Shown here in pieces: positions 1 to 7,144 of a stretch of DNA of 8,727 nucleotides. Source of the stretch: Limosilactobacillus pulli (GTDB taxonomy: Bacteria; Bacillota; Bacilli; Lactobacillales; Lactobacillaceae). The position numbers and the translations under genes were made by a program. The stretch spans positions 1-8,727 of the forward strand of contig NZ_CANCWQ010000042.1 of NCBI RefSeq assembly GCF_947381555.1. Reading direction: 5' to 3'. The notes under the pieces are model-generated. The model saw only the letters and a list, made by a program, of their open reading frames with translations, was not told the origin of the DNA and made no database searches. Each line of letters starts with the position of its first letter. Positions within the stretch are counted from its first letter, which is position 1.

Positions 1-786
1 CGCTGGCTGATTCCGACTCGGATTCACTTTCTGATTCACTTGCTGACTCAGATGCCGATTCAGATTCACTTTCGCTGACTGATTCTGATTCGGACTCAGA
101 TTCACTTTCTGATTCACTTGCTGACTCAGATGCCGATTCAGATTTACTTTCGCTGGCTGATTCTGATTCGGACTCGGATTCACTGACAGACTCAGATTCA
201 CTCGTCGAAGTTGATTCACTTTCTGACTCGGATGCCGATTCAGATTCACTTTCGCTGGCTGATTCTGATTCGGACTCGGATTCACTGGCTGATTCTGATT
301 CACTTGTCGAAGTCGATTCACTTGCACTCAATGATTCACTTGCTGACTCAGATGTCGATTCGGATTCACTTTCGCTGGCTGATTCTGATTCGGACTCGGA
401 TTCACTGGCTGATTCACTTTCTGACTCAGATGTTGATTCGGATTCACTTTCGCTGGCTGATTCTGATTCGGACTCGGATTCACTGACAGACTCAGATTCA
501 CTCGTCGAAGTTGATTCACTTTCTGACTCGGATGCCGATTCAGATTCACTTTCGCTGACTGATTCTGATTCGGACTCGGATTCACTGACAGACTCAGATT
601 CACTCGTCGAAGTTGATTCACTTTCTGACTCGGATGCCGATTCAGATTCACTTTCGCTGACTGATTCTGATTCGGACTCGGATTCACTGACAGACTCAGA
701 TTCACTCGTCGAAGTTGATTCACTTTCTGACTCGGATGTTGATTCGGATTCACTTTCGCTGGCTGATTCTGATTCACTTTCTGATT
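1..786 (-). repeat. Higher-order Ser-Glu coding tandem repeats (78, 102 and 120 bp units)
   Basis: Units share a core running from GATGYCGATTC through GATTCGGACTC and differ in length by whole 6-bp (dipeptide) steps. A 78-bp unit occurs at 25-102 and 103-180, a 102-bp unit at 181-282, a 120-bp unit at 283-402, a 78-bp unit at 403-480, then two identical 102-bp units at 481-582 and 583-684 and a diverging partial unit from 685. The 102-bp unit encodes 34 residues: alternating Ser with Glu, plus Val, Ala and Thr at fixed places. Perfect identity between adjacent copies implies recent duplication or gene conversion. The array continues off the left edge. Confidence 0.9.
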
Positions 787-3700
787 CAGATGTCGATTCA
801 GATTCACTTTCGCTGGTTGATTCCGATTCACTCTCTGAGGCGCTTTCGGATTCCGATTCACTCTCTGAGGCGCTTTCAGATTCGCTAGCAGACTCGGATT
901 CTCTTTCTGACTCGCTAATTGATTCCGATTCACTCTCTGAGGTACTTTCAGATTCACTAGCAGACTCGGATTCGCTTTCTGACTCGCTAATTGATTCCGA
1001 TTCACTCTCTGAAGTGCTTTCAGATTCACTAGCTGACTCGGATTCGCTTTCTGACTCGCTAATTGATTCCGATTCACTCTCTGATGTGCTTTTAGATTCA
1101 CTAACAGACTCGGATTCTCTCTCGGACTCGCTGGTTGATTCTGATTCACTAGTCGAAGTACTTTCGGACTCGCTAGTTAAAATACTCTCGGATTCGGATC
1201 TACTTACAGACTCACTTGCAGCCGTGCTTGCTGACTCACTTGCAGCCTTGCTTGCGCTCTTACTTGCGGAGACAGATTTTGACTGACTATCCCAGTTAGA
1301 AAGAATAGAGTCGGCATCCGATTCCGTAATCGTACTGTTTGAAATAGCTGTAGAAAGACTATTCGATTCGATAGTACTAATCCGTTCAGAAACTTTTTCT
1401 GAGTCAGAAGCATATTCAGATTTGATTTTAGACTTTTCTTCGCTAATTGAAAGAATCTCTGAATTGTATTCCGACAAGCTCTTAGATAGACTTTCTGATA
1501 CACTCTCAGATCTCACTTTACTTAATGATTCTGATAAGCTCTTTGAAGTGTTTGCAGATTCACTTAAACTCTTACTCCGTGAAGCTGCTGATTCAGAGAC
1601 ACTAGTGCTTAATGATAGCGAAGTGCTCTTAGATGCGGAAGTACTTTCACTAGCTGATTTTGAAACGGACTCACTTGTGGACTTTGAAGTGGATGCTGAT
1701 TCACTTAAGCTCTTACTATTCAATTCCGACAAACTCGTGCTAGTTGACTTTGAAATCTCTTCTGATTGAGAAACCGATTCAGATTCTTTGATAGATTCGC
1801 TAATACTCTTTGAAGCAGCTTCACTCTGACTTTCTGCAACAGATTTTGACGCACTTTCTTTTTTCTCGCTATCTGATTCTGACGCAAGACTATTTGAAAT
1901 GCTGTCTGCTTCACTAGCGCTTTGCGAGTCAAAAATACTCTTACTTATTGATGCAGATTCACTAGCACTAACAGAATTGCTCTCGCTGACTGACTTACTT
2001 GCACTTGCACTCTCAGACTCAGAAACTGATTCACTTGCTGACTGAGATGCAGACTTGCTACTTGAAATTGAGGCTGATACGGAGTCACGCTTAGACTGAG
2101 ATTCACTTCTGGACAGAGATCTGCTTGCACTGTCAAAGGCACTAATTGATGCTGATTCTTCGGCAGACTTAGATGCAGATTCGCTATTTGAGGCAGAATT
2201 TGCAGAGCTTTCCTCAATTGACTTGGACTTACTGTCACTGTTGCTGTCAACAATACTCTTGCTTGTTGAAGCCGACTTGCTCTTTTCAATTGACTCAGAC
2301 TCACTTGCTGATTCTGAGACAGATTCACTGATAGATTGAGAAGTTACTTGACTGGCTGATTCACTGAAGGCATTACTGTTGTATGCGCCCTTAACAGCTG
2401 CGCCAGCCATAATACCACCAAGGTTTGCCTTGTTAGTGTTACTTTCACTAACAGTTGCTTTTACATTCTTAGTCGTTGCACTTTCATCTGCTTGAACTTC
2501 AACAAGAACGTTATTAACAACTGATGCAAAGTCAACAAGATTTTCTGATGGAATCTTAGTGGTAAAAGTAACTGTTAACCCTTGAGAAGTATCAATTTTA
2601 TTGGTAGTAGAAAAAGCATCCCCCCAATAACGCTTATTTGCGTATTTCTTATCATTTACTTGGCTAGCATTAACATTAAAACCCAGAGCAGTTTTTTGGA
2701 TTTTACCATTTCCATCACGCTGGGTGCCATTATACAAATTATTGATATTAATAATCGTATTATTAGTCCCTGCAGCATCGTAAGCAGCAACAACGGCACC
2801 TGAGGCATTTGAGTAGACAGTGATCGTATCTGCCCCCTCAAGCCCTGACATACTGTTTACAAAGAAACCAAAGTAAGAGGAACCATTAGTAGACTTTGGC
2901 ATGTAAGTAACTTCCCAAGTAATGACACCAGTGCTCAGGTTTAGGTAACCTTTTAAGTTTGACAAAGTCTGAGGAGCATAGGGACCATTATTAATGGTGG
3001 TTATCTTCATGTCATAGATCAAAAAGCCCTTGCTTGCTGCAACTTGGCTAGCCAGGGTACTCATGGAGTCAGCAGTACTCAATGAGTAGTTTTCTGCACG
3101 GTACTTGCTCGTACTCTGTGAAGCACTAACAGAAGCAGCAATAGATGCAGACTTTTCAGCTGAAGCTGATGCTGATTGAGCAACACTAGTTGAAAGTGAA
3201 GCAGATTCGCTTGCTTCTTCTTTTGAAACAGATTCTGAAGCACTCTTTGAAAGAGACTCTTCTTCTGCTTCAGATTGACTAGCACTAGTAGACGCACTCT
3301 CACTTTGTGAAGCAAGTTGTGAGTCTTCCTTGCTTGCAGAAATTGATGCATCCCGGTCTTGCAAACTTAAGCTAGCTTCTGGGTCCTTTGATGCAAGTTC
3401 ACTCTCTGAACGAGATACGCTTTCACTATCTGCAAGAGATTTAGACGTTGATTCACTTTCAGCAACGCTCCGCGAGGTTGACTGACTTGCAGAAGTACTT
3501 TCACTATCAGCAATTGATTTCGACGTCGAGTTGTTTTCTGAAGCTTCTTTACTTACTGACTGAGATGCCGATTCAGATTCACTTTCGCTGGCTGATTCTG
3601 ATTCGGACTCGGATTCACTGACAGACTCAGATTCACTCGTCGAAGTCGATTCACTAGCTGATTCACTTTCACTTGTTGAAGCACTTTCTGATTCGGATGT

Positions 3701-5845
3701 GGACTCTGATTCGCTGGCTGAAATAGATTCATCCCTTGATGTCGATGCCGAAGTTGAGCTACTCGTCGACTCAACCTTACTTGTACTAGTCGAAGCCGAG
3801 TTACTCGTTGACGTAATTTCGCTGGTTGAAGCAGATGCAGCCTCAGACTGGCTCTTAACCTCTGAATTAGATACTGAGATACCGTCACTCGCGGAATTAT
3901 ATATCGATTCTGACGTACTAGCCTTAATCGACGTACTCATGCTGGTGCTCAGCGAACGCATTTCTGGAGTTGAGACCAGCTGGCCATTCAAGTCCCAGCG
4001 TCTAAACGTACCATTGTTCTCAATCGTGTCGGCTGCAATGTTTCCTGCAAAGTCAGAGCTGGTAATTATATGTGCATTGGGTGCCAGCACGCTACCGGCA
4101 AAGGTACTATCAAACCTAATCGTATCGCTGGTAGTACCAAAGTTCCACAGCAAGTGGTTAGGCTCTGATCTCCAGACATCACTGCTGCTAAAGCTGTTCC
4201 AGTCCCTGTTAAACAAGCTACGCCAATCATCGTATTGTAGCCGAAGCTGACGGGAAATATCGATAGTCTGACCTTCTGGAATGCCCGTAACGTTAATAAC
4301 GACAACTGGACCATAATTTGATTCAGTCAATCCCCTAATCGTTGTGGTTCTTGAGCCCGTCAAATATTCATATGGAACATTGACATAGATTCGATTGTTT
4401 GCATCCGGTTGTGCTTTTGAAACATCAATCATGTAGTCCGAATTATTAGGCTGAGCACCATACTCTGGATTATTGTAGTAGCCTTGGCGAACACCAGGCG
4501 TGGTGCCTTGTTGACTTAACGATTGAGCATTGCCGTTCAGAATATTAAAGATCTGTTCAAAATCAATATAATTGCTGTCGGCTTTATCTTTAAAAACGTC
4601 AGCATTGTAACCAATATGTACATGATCCATGCGATTACCGTTTATGTATAGGTTACCGTCTCGTCCAATTTCAGCATTGACGTCATTACCAAAAACAATG
4701 CGGTTATAGTCAGGATCAGAAAAGGCATTGCTGCCGATTTGACCACTAATCTTTTGGATATAGTCAACATCGCCAATCGTGAGATTCCCATTGATACGAT
4801 CCTGCGTTCCAAAACTACTGCCGCCTTGATAATCGCCAGTTGCCAGATTACCACGATAATCTGCGTTGATCTTAAGGTGATTGGAAAACGTCCCAAAAAT
4901 CGATGCCAGATCAAGCGTACCGTTGCCATGATAATTTTGGATAAAGTTACAAAATGATCCCCAATCATGATTAAAAATACCATCAAGCATTCCATCAAAC
5001 AGTTCACTCAAACTGTCGTTATATATATGGCTCCAATCAAACGTGTATGAGTTTTCGTTGTTCAAATACTCATCATCCAAAATCGTATTTGAATGGATCA
5101 CTTGATTAGACTGCTTTGCCCACAGCTGACCTAAAATATCCTGCAGGTAATTGGCAGCCGCTGCCTGAGGATCGACACTGGCTGCCGTTAGCGTGTTGGT
5201 AGCTTGACTGTTAGTTTGTTGACCATAGTCTGGTGCGGTATTTGACTGTGAGTCGTGAGCTGATGAACTATTTGAAGTCGTTGTTGAACTGCTTACAGTA
5301 TCTTCACTGGCAGTTGTTGAAGCAGTTGATGCCGTTTGGCTGTTTTCGGATGATTGTTTAGAATCAGCTATTGAACTTTGACTGTCTTCACTGCTAGTTG
5401 AGCTGGTTGAAGCCTCATTTGAGTTGGCTGATGAGCTTTCAGCTGAGCGGCTGTCAGTACTATTGAACGTTTCTGATTGAGTCGTACTGTCCGTCGAATC
5501 CAAGCTTTTTGAATTATCGGTCGAGCCACTTGTTGATTCGCTTTGAGAATTCGATGAAAGACCAATTGCCATTGAGCGGCGCGAATCCATTGTTTTCTGC
5601 AGTTGCGTGCTGTCGGCCATTGCAGTTGTAGGCATCAGCATAGTGGCCCCGGCAATGGTTCCGATGGTGGCGATTGCCTTGAGATAATCTTCATATGAGG
5701 TTTCATCATCCTCATCAACCGAAGCCGCTTTCAAAAAAGTCCAAAAGCGTGACAATGAGCTACACCAGCCTCGATGCGTCTTATATAGTTTTACGCGTTC
5801 GGTTTCATCAACTTTTGATTTGTTTCGAACATTTTTTGTTTGCAC
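1..5845 (-). CDS. Serine-rich repeat surface adhesin (SRRP), partial: 3' end outside window
   Basis: This is a cell-surface adhesin with 1948 codons visible, uninterrupted; I read the frame for stops from the start to position 1. The GTG start is preceded by AGGAAGA (complement of 5851-5857) five bases upstream, and no in-frame ATG fits better. Residues 1-77 form a long signal peptide with a K19-x-Y21-K22 ... R25-x-W27 motif. Residues ~78-225 are a Ser/Thr-rich linker, ~300-625 a choice-of-anchor A-like domain, ~628-913 serine-rich region 1, ~915-1160 an unrecognised folded domain, and 1161 onward serine-rich region 2, dominated by Ser-Glu dipeptides. In this family such proteins are O-glycosylated, exported by SecA2/SecY2 with Asp proteins, and wall-anchored by a C-terminal LPxTG; none of those parts is visible here. 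The SE-rich stalk is very acidic. The family call is near certain; the ligand is unknown. Confidence 0.95.
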   Translation of the reverse strand, partial: MQTKNVRNKSKVDETERVKLYKTHRGWCSSLSRFWTFLKAASVDEDDETSYEDYLKAIATIGTIAGATMLMPTTAMADSTQLQKTMDSRRSMAIGLSSNSQSESTSGSTDNSKSLDSTDSTTQSETFNSTDSRSAESSSANSNEASTSSTSSEDSQSSIADSKQSSENSQTASTASTTASEDTVSSSTTTSNSSSAHDSQSNTAPDYGQQTNSQATNTLTAASVDPQAAAANYLQDILGQLWAKQSNQVIHSNTILDDEYLNNENSYTFDWSHIYNDSLSELFDGMLDGIFNHDWGSFCNFIQNYHGNGTLDLASIFGTFSNHLKINADYRGNLATGDYQGGSSFGTQDRINGNLTIGDVDYIQKISGQIGSNAFSDPDYNRIVFGNDVNAEIGRDGNLYINGNRMDHVHIGYNADVFKDKADSNYIDFEQIFNILNGNAQSLSQQGTTPGVRQGYYNNPEYGAQPNNSDYMIDVSKAQPDANNRIYVNVPYEYLTGSRTTTIRGLTESNYGPVVVINVTGIPEGQTIDISRQLRLQYDDWRSLFNRDWNSFSSSDVWRSEPNHLLWNFGTTSDTIRFDSTFAGSVLAPNAHIITSSDFAGNIAADTIENNGTFRRWDLNGQLVSTPEMRSLSTSMSTSIKASTSESIYNSASDGISVSNSEVKSQSEAASASTSEITSTSNSASTSTSKVESTSSSTSASTSRDESISASESESTSESESASTSESESASESTSTSESESVSESESESESASESESESASQSVSKEASENNSTSKSIADSESTSASQSTSRSVAESESTSKSLADSESVSRSESELASKDPEASLSLQDRDASISASKEDSQLASQSESASTSASQSEAEEESLSKSASESVSKEEASESASLSTSVAQSASASAEKSASIAASVSASQSTSKYRAENYSLSTADSMSTLASQVAASKGFLIYDMKITTINNGPYAPQTLSNLKGYLNLSTGVITWEVTYMPKSTNGSSYFGFFVNSMSGLEGADTITVYSNASGAVVAAYDAAGTNNTIININNLYNGTQRDGNGKIQKTALGFNVNASQVNDKKYANKRYWGDAFSTTNKIDTSQGLTVTFTTKIPSENLVDFASVVNNVLVEVQADESATTKNVKATVSESNTNKANLGGIMAGAAVKGAYNSNAFSESASQVTSQSISESVSESASESESIEKSKSASTSKSIVDSNSDSKSKSIEESSANSASNSESASKSAEESASISAFDSASRSLSRSESQSKRDSVSASISSSKSASQSASESVSESESASASKSVSESNSVSASESASISKSIFDSQSASEADSISNSLASESDSEKKESASKSVAESQSEAASKSISESIKESESVSQSEEISKSTSTSLSELNSKSLSESASTSKSTSESVSKSASESTSASKSTSLSLSTSVSESAASRSKSLSESANTSKSLSESLSKVRSESVSESLSKSLSEYNSEILSISEEKSKIKSEYASDSEKVSERISTIESNSLSTAISNSTITESDADSILSNWDSQSKSVSASKSASKAASESASTAASESVSRSESESILTSESESTSTSESESTSESERESESVSESKSTSESESESISESESESESASESESTSESESESISESESESESASESESTSESESESISESERESESASESESASESESESESASESESESTSESESESTSESESESESASESESESTSESESESTSTSESESVSESESESESVSESESESASESESESTSTSESESVSESESESESVSESESESASESESESTSTSESESVSESESESESASESESESTSESESESASESESESESASESESESTSESASESLSASESTSTSESESASESESESESASESESESASESESESTSTSESESVSESESESESASESKSESASESASESESESESESESVSESESESASESASESESESESESAS
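849..1136 (-). repeat. Four tandem 72-bp repeats within the serine-rich coding region
   Basis: GATTCCGATTCACTCTCTGA recurs at 849, 921, 993 and 1065 with exact 72-bp spacing; a diverged start (GATTCTGATTCACT) follows at 1137. Each unit encodes 24 residues in the adhesin frame, alternating Ser with mainly Glu and containing one Ile, one Ala and one Thr or Ala slot. The units differ by a few bases (GAGGCG, GAGGTA, GAAGTG, GATGTG variants), so this array is older or less homogenised than the one at 1-786. Confidence 0.88.
2366..3103 (-). other. Second folded extracellular domain of the adhesin, unrecognised (residues ~915-1160)
   Basis: About 246 residues of normal composition interrupt the serine-rich stalk. 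Visible strand-like segments include KGFLIYDMKIT, GVITWEVTYMP, SYFGFFVNSMSGLEGADTIT, GAVVAAYD, TIININNLYNGT, TALGFNVNA and GLTVTFTTKIP, with aromatic residues alternating with polar ones. It has no cysteines and ends with a small-residue segment (GGIMAGAAVKGAY) before serine repeats resume. The strand pattern suggests a beta-sandwich, such as an MSCRAMM or Ig-like fold, but I do not recognise a specific family. Location and composition suggest a second ligand-binding module or a rigid spacer. Confidence 0.7.
3104..3964 (-). other. Serine-rich region 1 of the adhesin (residues ~628-914)
   Basis: This stretch separates the two folded domains. It is built mostly of Ser-x dipeptides with varied x (A, T, E, K, V, Q, I) and is degenerate at the DNA level, apart from one block at 3564-3655 that is almost identical to the homogeneous repeats of region 2. 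By family analogy it would be a glycosylated, extended spacer. Confidence 0.9.
3564..3655 (-). repeat. Dispersed copy of the region 2 repeat inside serine-rich region 1
   Basis: These 92 bases match 531-622 at 90 positions, about 3 kb away in the same gene. The surrounding region 1 sequence is degenerate and not similar at the DNA level. The block keeps the reading frame and encodes the same Ser-Glu/Val/Thr pattern. Confidence 0.85.
3971..4948 (-). other. Choice-of-anchor A-like adhesin domain (residues ~300-625)
   Basis: The region runs from a Gly/Asn-rich beta-strand series (GTFSNHLKINADYRGNLATG, GGSSFG, INGNLTIGD, then repeated NG-turn strands) to NYIDFEQIFNILNGNAQSL near residues 425-442. 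That segment matches the helix found mid-domain in choice-of-anchor A proteins. It ends with FAGSVLAPNAHI (582-593), then SSDFAGNIAADTIENNGTF, which corresponds to the family's closing G-x-x-LAP ... G-x-x-IA pattern. These features suggest a solenoid-like beta fold. Its position right after the signal and linker is where serine-rich adhesins usually carry their binding region. One cysteine (residue 299) lies at its edge. Recognition is by pattern memory, not by a profile search. Confidence 0.75.
5615..5845 (-). other. KxYKxGKxW-like long signal peptide of the adhesin (residues 1-77)
   Basis: The N-terminus is basic (K4, R7, K9, K11) and then reads VKLYKTHRGW at residues 18-27. This fits the KxYKxGKxW signature except that G is H24 and the second K is R25. 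An acidic segment (DEDDE, 44-48) precedes a hydrophobic core at about 55-71 (LKAIATIGTIAGATMLM) and a probable cleavage site after AMA at 75-77. Such 70-90 residue signals are typical of serine-rich glycoproteins routed to the accessory Sec system. The cleavage position is predicted by eye. Confidence 0.85.
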
Positions 5846-5996
5846 GTTAATCTTCCTTTATGTATTAAACATTGTCCGCAAAAATGTCATTTGGCCAATG
5901 AATGCTTATTAATTTTAAAAAATAAGAATGATCGCTAAATCATGATTCATAAATCGACATCTATTCATAGCAGTCGAGAAGAAAAGTTTTACCCGT

Positions 5997-6002
5997 ATTA
6001 TA
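5997..6002 (-). promoter_or_regulatory. Candidate -10 box for the adhesin gene
   Basis: The minus strand reads TATAAT here, followed by ACGGG, which would start transcription near 5990 and give a 5' leader of about 145 bases. No good -35 hexamer lies 16-18 bases upstream (only AT-rich sequence), so this is tentative. Confidence 0.3.
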
Positions 6003-6129
6003 AGTTAATATGTTAAGAAAAATATAATCATTTACACTGTTTAAGTAACAAAGCATATACACAGATATTAGTTTATGTTATCTATTGAAAAATTTCCAGA
6101 ATAAATTAAGGGCTTTCTCAGCTTTTGTA

Positions 6130-6161
6130 AAATCAAACAAAAACTTGATTTGTGTTTTTTT
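6130..6161 (+). terminator. Possible weak terminator-like hairpin in the intergenic region
   Basis: AAATCAA (6130-6136) and TTGATTT (6145-6151) form a 7-bp AT-rich stem with an 8-base loop. GTG and seven T follow on the plus strand. The stem is weak and there is no obvious plus-strand gene before it, so it may be chance or may end a short transcript antisense to the adhesin leader. Confidence 0.3.
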
Positions 6162-6212
6162 AATAACAGCAACAAAGATACTGAACAACCTACTGATAGA
6201 AAGTAAAAATTT

Positions 6213-6251
6213 TTAACGATTTATCGATTGAATACATGAAAAATTTGACAT
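6213..6251 (-). CDS. Putative 12-codon leader ORF with perfect Shine-Dalgarno
   Basis: On the minus strand a full AGGAGGT (complement of 6261-6267) precedes an ATG by nine bases, followed by MSNFSCIQSINR and TAA. This ribosome binding site is stronger than those of the three real genes here. The ORF lies about 370 bases upstream of the adhesin start on the same strand. It might be a leader peptide, the relic of a lost gene, or coincidence. No family is recognisable in 12 residues. Confidence 0.2.
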   Translation of the reverse strand: MSNFSCIQSINR

Positions 6252-6356
6252 TAACAACGTACCTCCTGATCAACTTATCAGATATGCAAATATGAACTCT
6301 TTTTGGTTATTTTATGGAGATTTACCTTTTTACTATGATCAACAGTAAAAAATATT

Positions 6357-6362
6357 TATAAT
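6357..6362 (+). promoter_or_regulatory. Candidate -10 box for the GH73 gene
   Basis: A perfect TATAAT lies 60 bases before the ATG. The base run 16-18 upstream (TATGAT region, 6333-6339) is a poor -35. TATGAT at 6334-6339 is an alternative -10, and TTGACA at 6245-6250 is a good -35 hexamer but has no -10 at the right distance. The assignment is tentative. Confidence 0.35.
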
Positions 6363-6422
6363 CACATTTAAAGCTTTACTGAATTTTTCTAAAAAAATAT
6401 ACATTCTAAATCAGGGGGAAAT

Positions 6423-7025
6423 ATGAACATTAAATCTAAAAAATGGCTGTGGACAGGAATTGCCGCAATTGTAATCGCCCTAGCAATCGGATTGGGAATT
6501 TACTTCCACAATTCATCCAGTCAGTCTGCCAAGCCGCAGCGAGAGACTCATCCATCTAAGATCACGGTTAAGCAGTTCATTAAAACCATTGCGCCAATTG
6601 CTCAAAAAGAACAAAAGAAATACCACATCCCTGCCAGTATCATCATCGCCCAAGCTGGCACGGAATCAAACTGGGGTCGCAGTAAATTAGCTTACAAGTA
6701 CAATAATTTATTTGGGATTAAGGCAACTTCCAAAAAGAATCGCGTGCGCATGTACACTAAGGAAAACATCAATGGCAAAACGGTCGAGGTCAAACAATAT
6801 TTTGCCGTATATGACAGCTGGGATGCTTCGCTAAAGGCCCATGCTGAACTGCTCGCTCATGGAACCAAGGCCAAGCCAAACGTATTTAAGGATATCTTAA
6901 ATGCCAAAAATTACCAAGAAGCCGCCTGGGCACTGCAAAAAGACGGCTATGCCACCGATCCCAACTATGCCAATGAGCTGATCTATGCTATCAAGAAATT
7001 CAATCTTGATAAATATGACAAGTAA
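6423..7025 (+). CDS. Membrane-anchored GH73 endo-beta-N-acetylglucosaminidase
   Basis: This 200-residue peptidoglycan hydrolase would cleave the glycan between N-acetylglucosamine and N-acetylmuramic acid at the outer face of the membrane. Residues 8-28 form one transmembrane segment or uncleaved signal anchor after a basic N-terminus (KSKK), followed by a short polar linker (30-45). The GH73 domain fills the rest. The motif IIAQAGTESNWGRSKLA (74-90) contains the predicted catalytic Glu81; NNLFGIKA (94-101), FAVYDSW (127-133) and GYATDPNYANEL (175-186) are the other conserved blocks. It has no LysM or SH3 wall-binding repeats, so it matches short single-domain family members. The start has AGGGGG four bases upstream. 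It is transcribed away from the adhesin and ends at its own terminator. Its role in growth, division or adhesin display cannot be read from the sequence. Confidence 0.93.
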   Translation: MNIKSKKWLWTGIAAIVIALAIGLGIYFHNSSSQSAKPQRETHPSKITVKQFIKTIAPIAQKEQKKYHIPASIIIAQAGTESNWGRSKLAYKYNNLFGIKATSKKNRVRMYTKENINGKTVEVKQYFAVYDSWDASLKAHAELLAHGTKAKPNVFKDILNAKNYQEAAWALQKDGYATDPNYANELIYAIKKFNLDKYDK

Positions 7026-7030
7026 CATCA

Positions 7031-7064
7031 ATCCTCGTTCCAATTGCTGGTGCGAGGATTTTTT
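7031..7064 (+). terminator. Rho-independent terminator of the GH73 gene
   Basis: ATCCTCG (7031-7037) pairs with CGAGGAT (7053-7059). An inner CCA/TGG pairing (7040-7042 with 7048-7050) extends the stem, and six T follow. It lies six bases after the stop codon. Confidence 0.88.
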
Positions 7065-7107
7065 GATAGATAATTCTTTTTTAGCGCCATTTAATTTGTC
7101 AGGCAAC

Positions 7108-7138
7108 AAAAAAGCCCTACAACTACCAGCTGCAGAGC
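7108..7138 (-). terminator. Rho-independent terminator of the acetyltransferase gene
   Basis: On the minus strand GCTCTGCAGC and GTTGTAGGGC form a 10-pair stem with three G-U pairs and a 5-base loop, followed by TTTTTT (complement of 7108-7113). It begins seven bases after the stop codon of the minus-strand gene. It is separate from the converging GH73 terminator. Confidence 0.85.
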
Positions 7139-7144
7139 CTTTCA

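Larger units (their letters stand above)
5846..6422. other. AT-rich divergent intergenic region between adhesin and GH73 genes
   Basis: These 577 bases contain no gene of normal size. They hold the 5' regions of both divergent genes, each with a perfect TATAAT, plus short palindromes: TTGGCCAA at 5891-5898 and AATCATGATT at 5938-5947. They also contain a hairpin followed by a T run (6130-6161) and a minus-strand Shine-Dalgarno with a 12-codon ORF (6213-6267). The length is generous for two simple promoters, which leaves room for regulation, but no known operator is recognisable. Confidence 0.6.

Noticed and set aside
1..1136. CRISPR-like array because of regularly spaced repeats
   Set aside because: There are no unique spacers; the repeats are all coding, multiples of 6 bp, and lie in the open adhesin frame.
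328..1149. 273-codon minus-strand ORF with N, Q, P, R and V repeats
   Set aside because: It is a shifted frame of the same repeats, lacks a ribosome binding site, and overlaps the adhesin frame on the same strand.
1014..1286. Plus-strand ORF rich in Asp-Ser-Leu within the repeats
   Set aside because: It is the antisense reading of Ser-Glu codons: GATTCN on the plus strand is forced by the minus-strand repeat. The minus-strand frame is continuous from the signal peptide.
3699..4250. 183-codon plus-strand ORF
   Set aside because: It is antisense to the adhesin and spans its serine-rich region and first folded domain; its composition mirrors the Ser codons and no ribosome binding site precedes it.
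4642..5007. 121-codon minus-strand ORF inside the first folded domain
   Set aside because: It is out of frame with the adhesin, whose own frame here has a clear domain pattern.
5888..5947. Catabolite-response (cre) site in the adhesin leader
   Set aside because: TGATCGCTAAATCA and the nearby palindromes do not fit the cre consensus at its fixed central positions.
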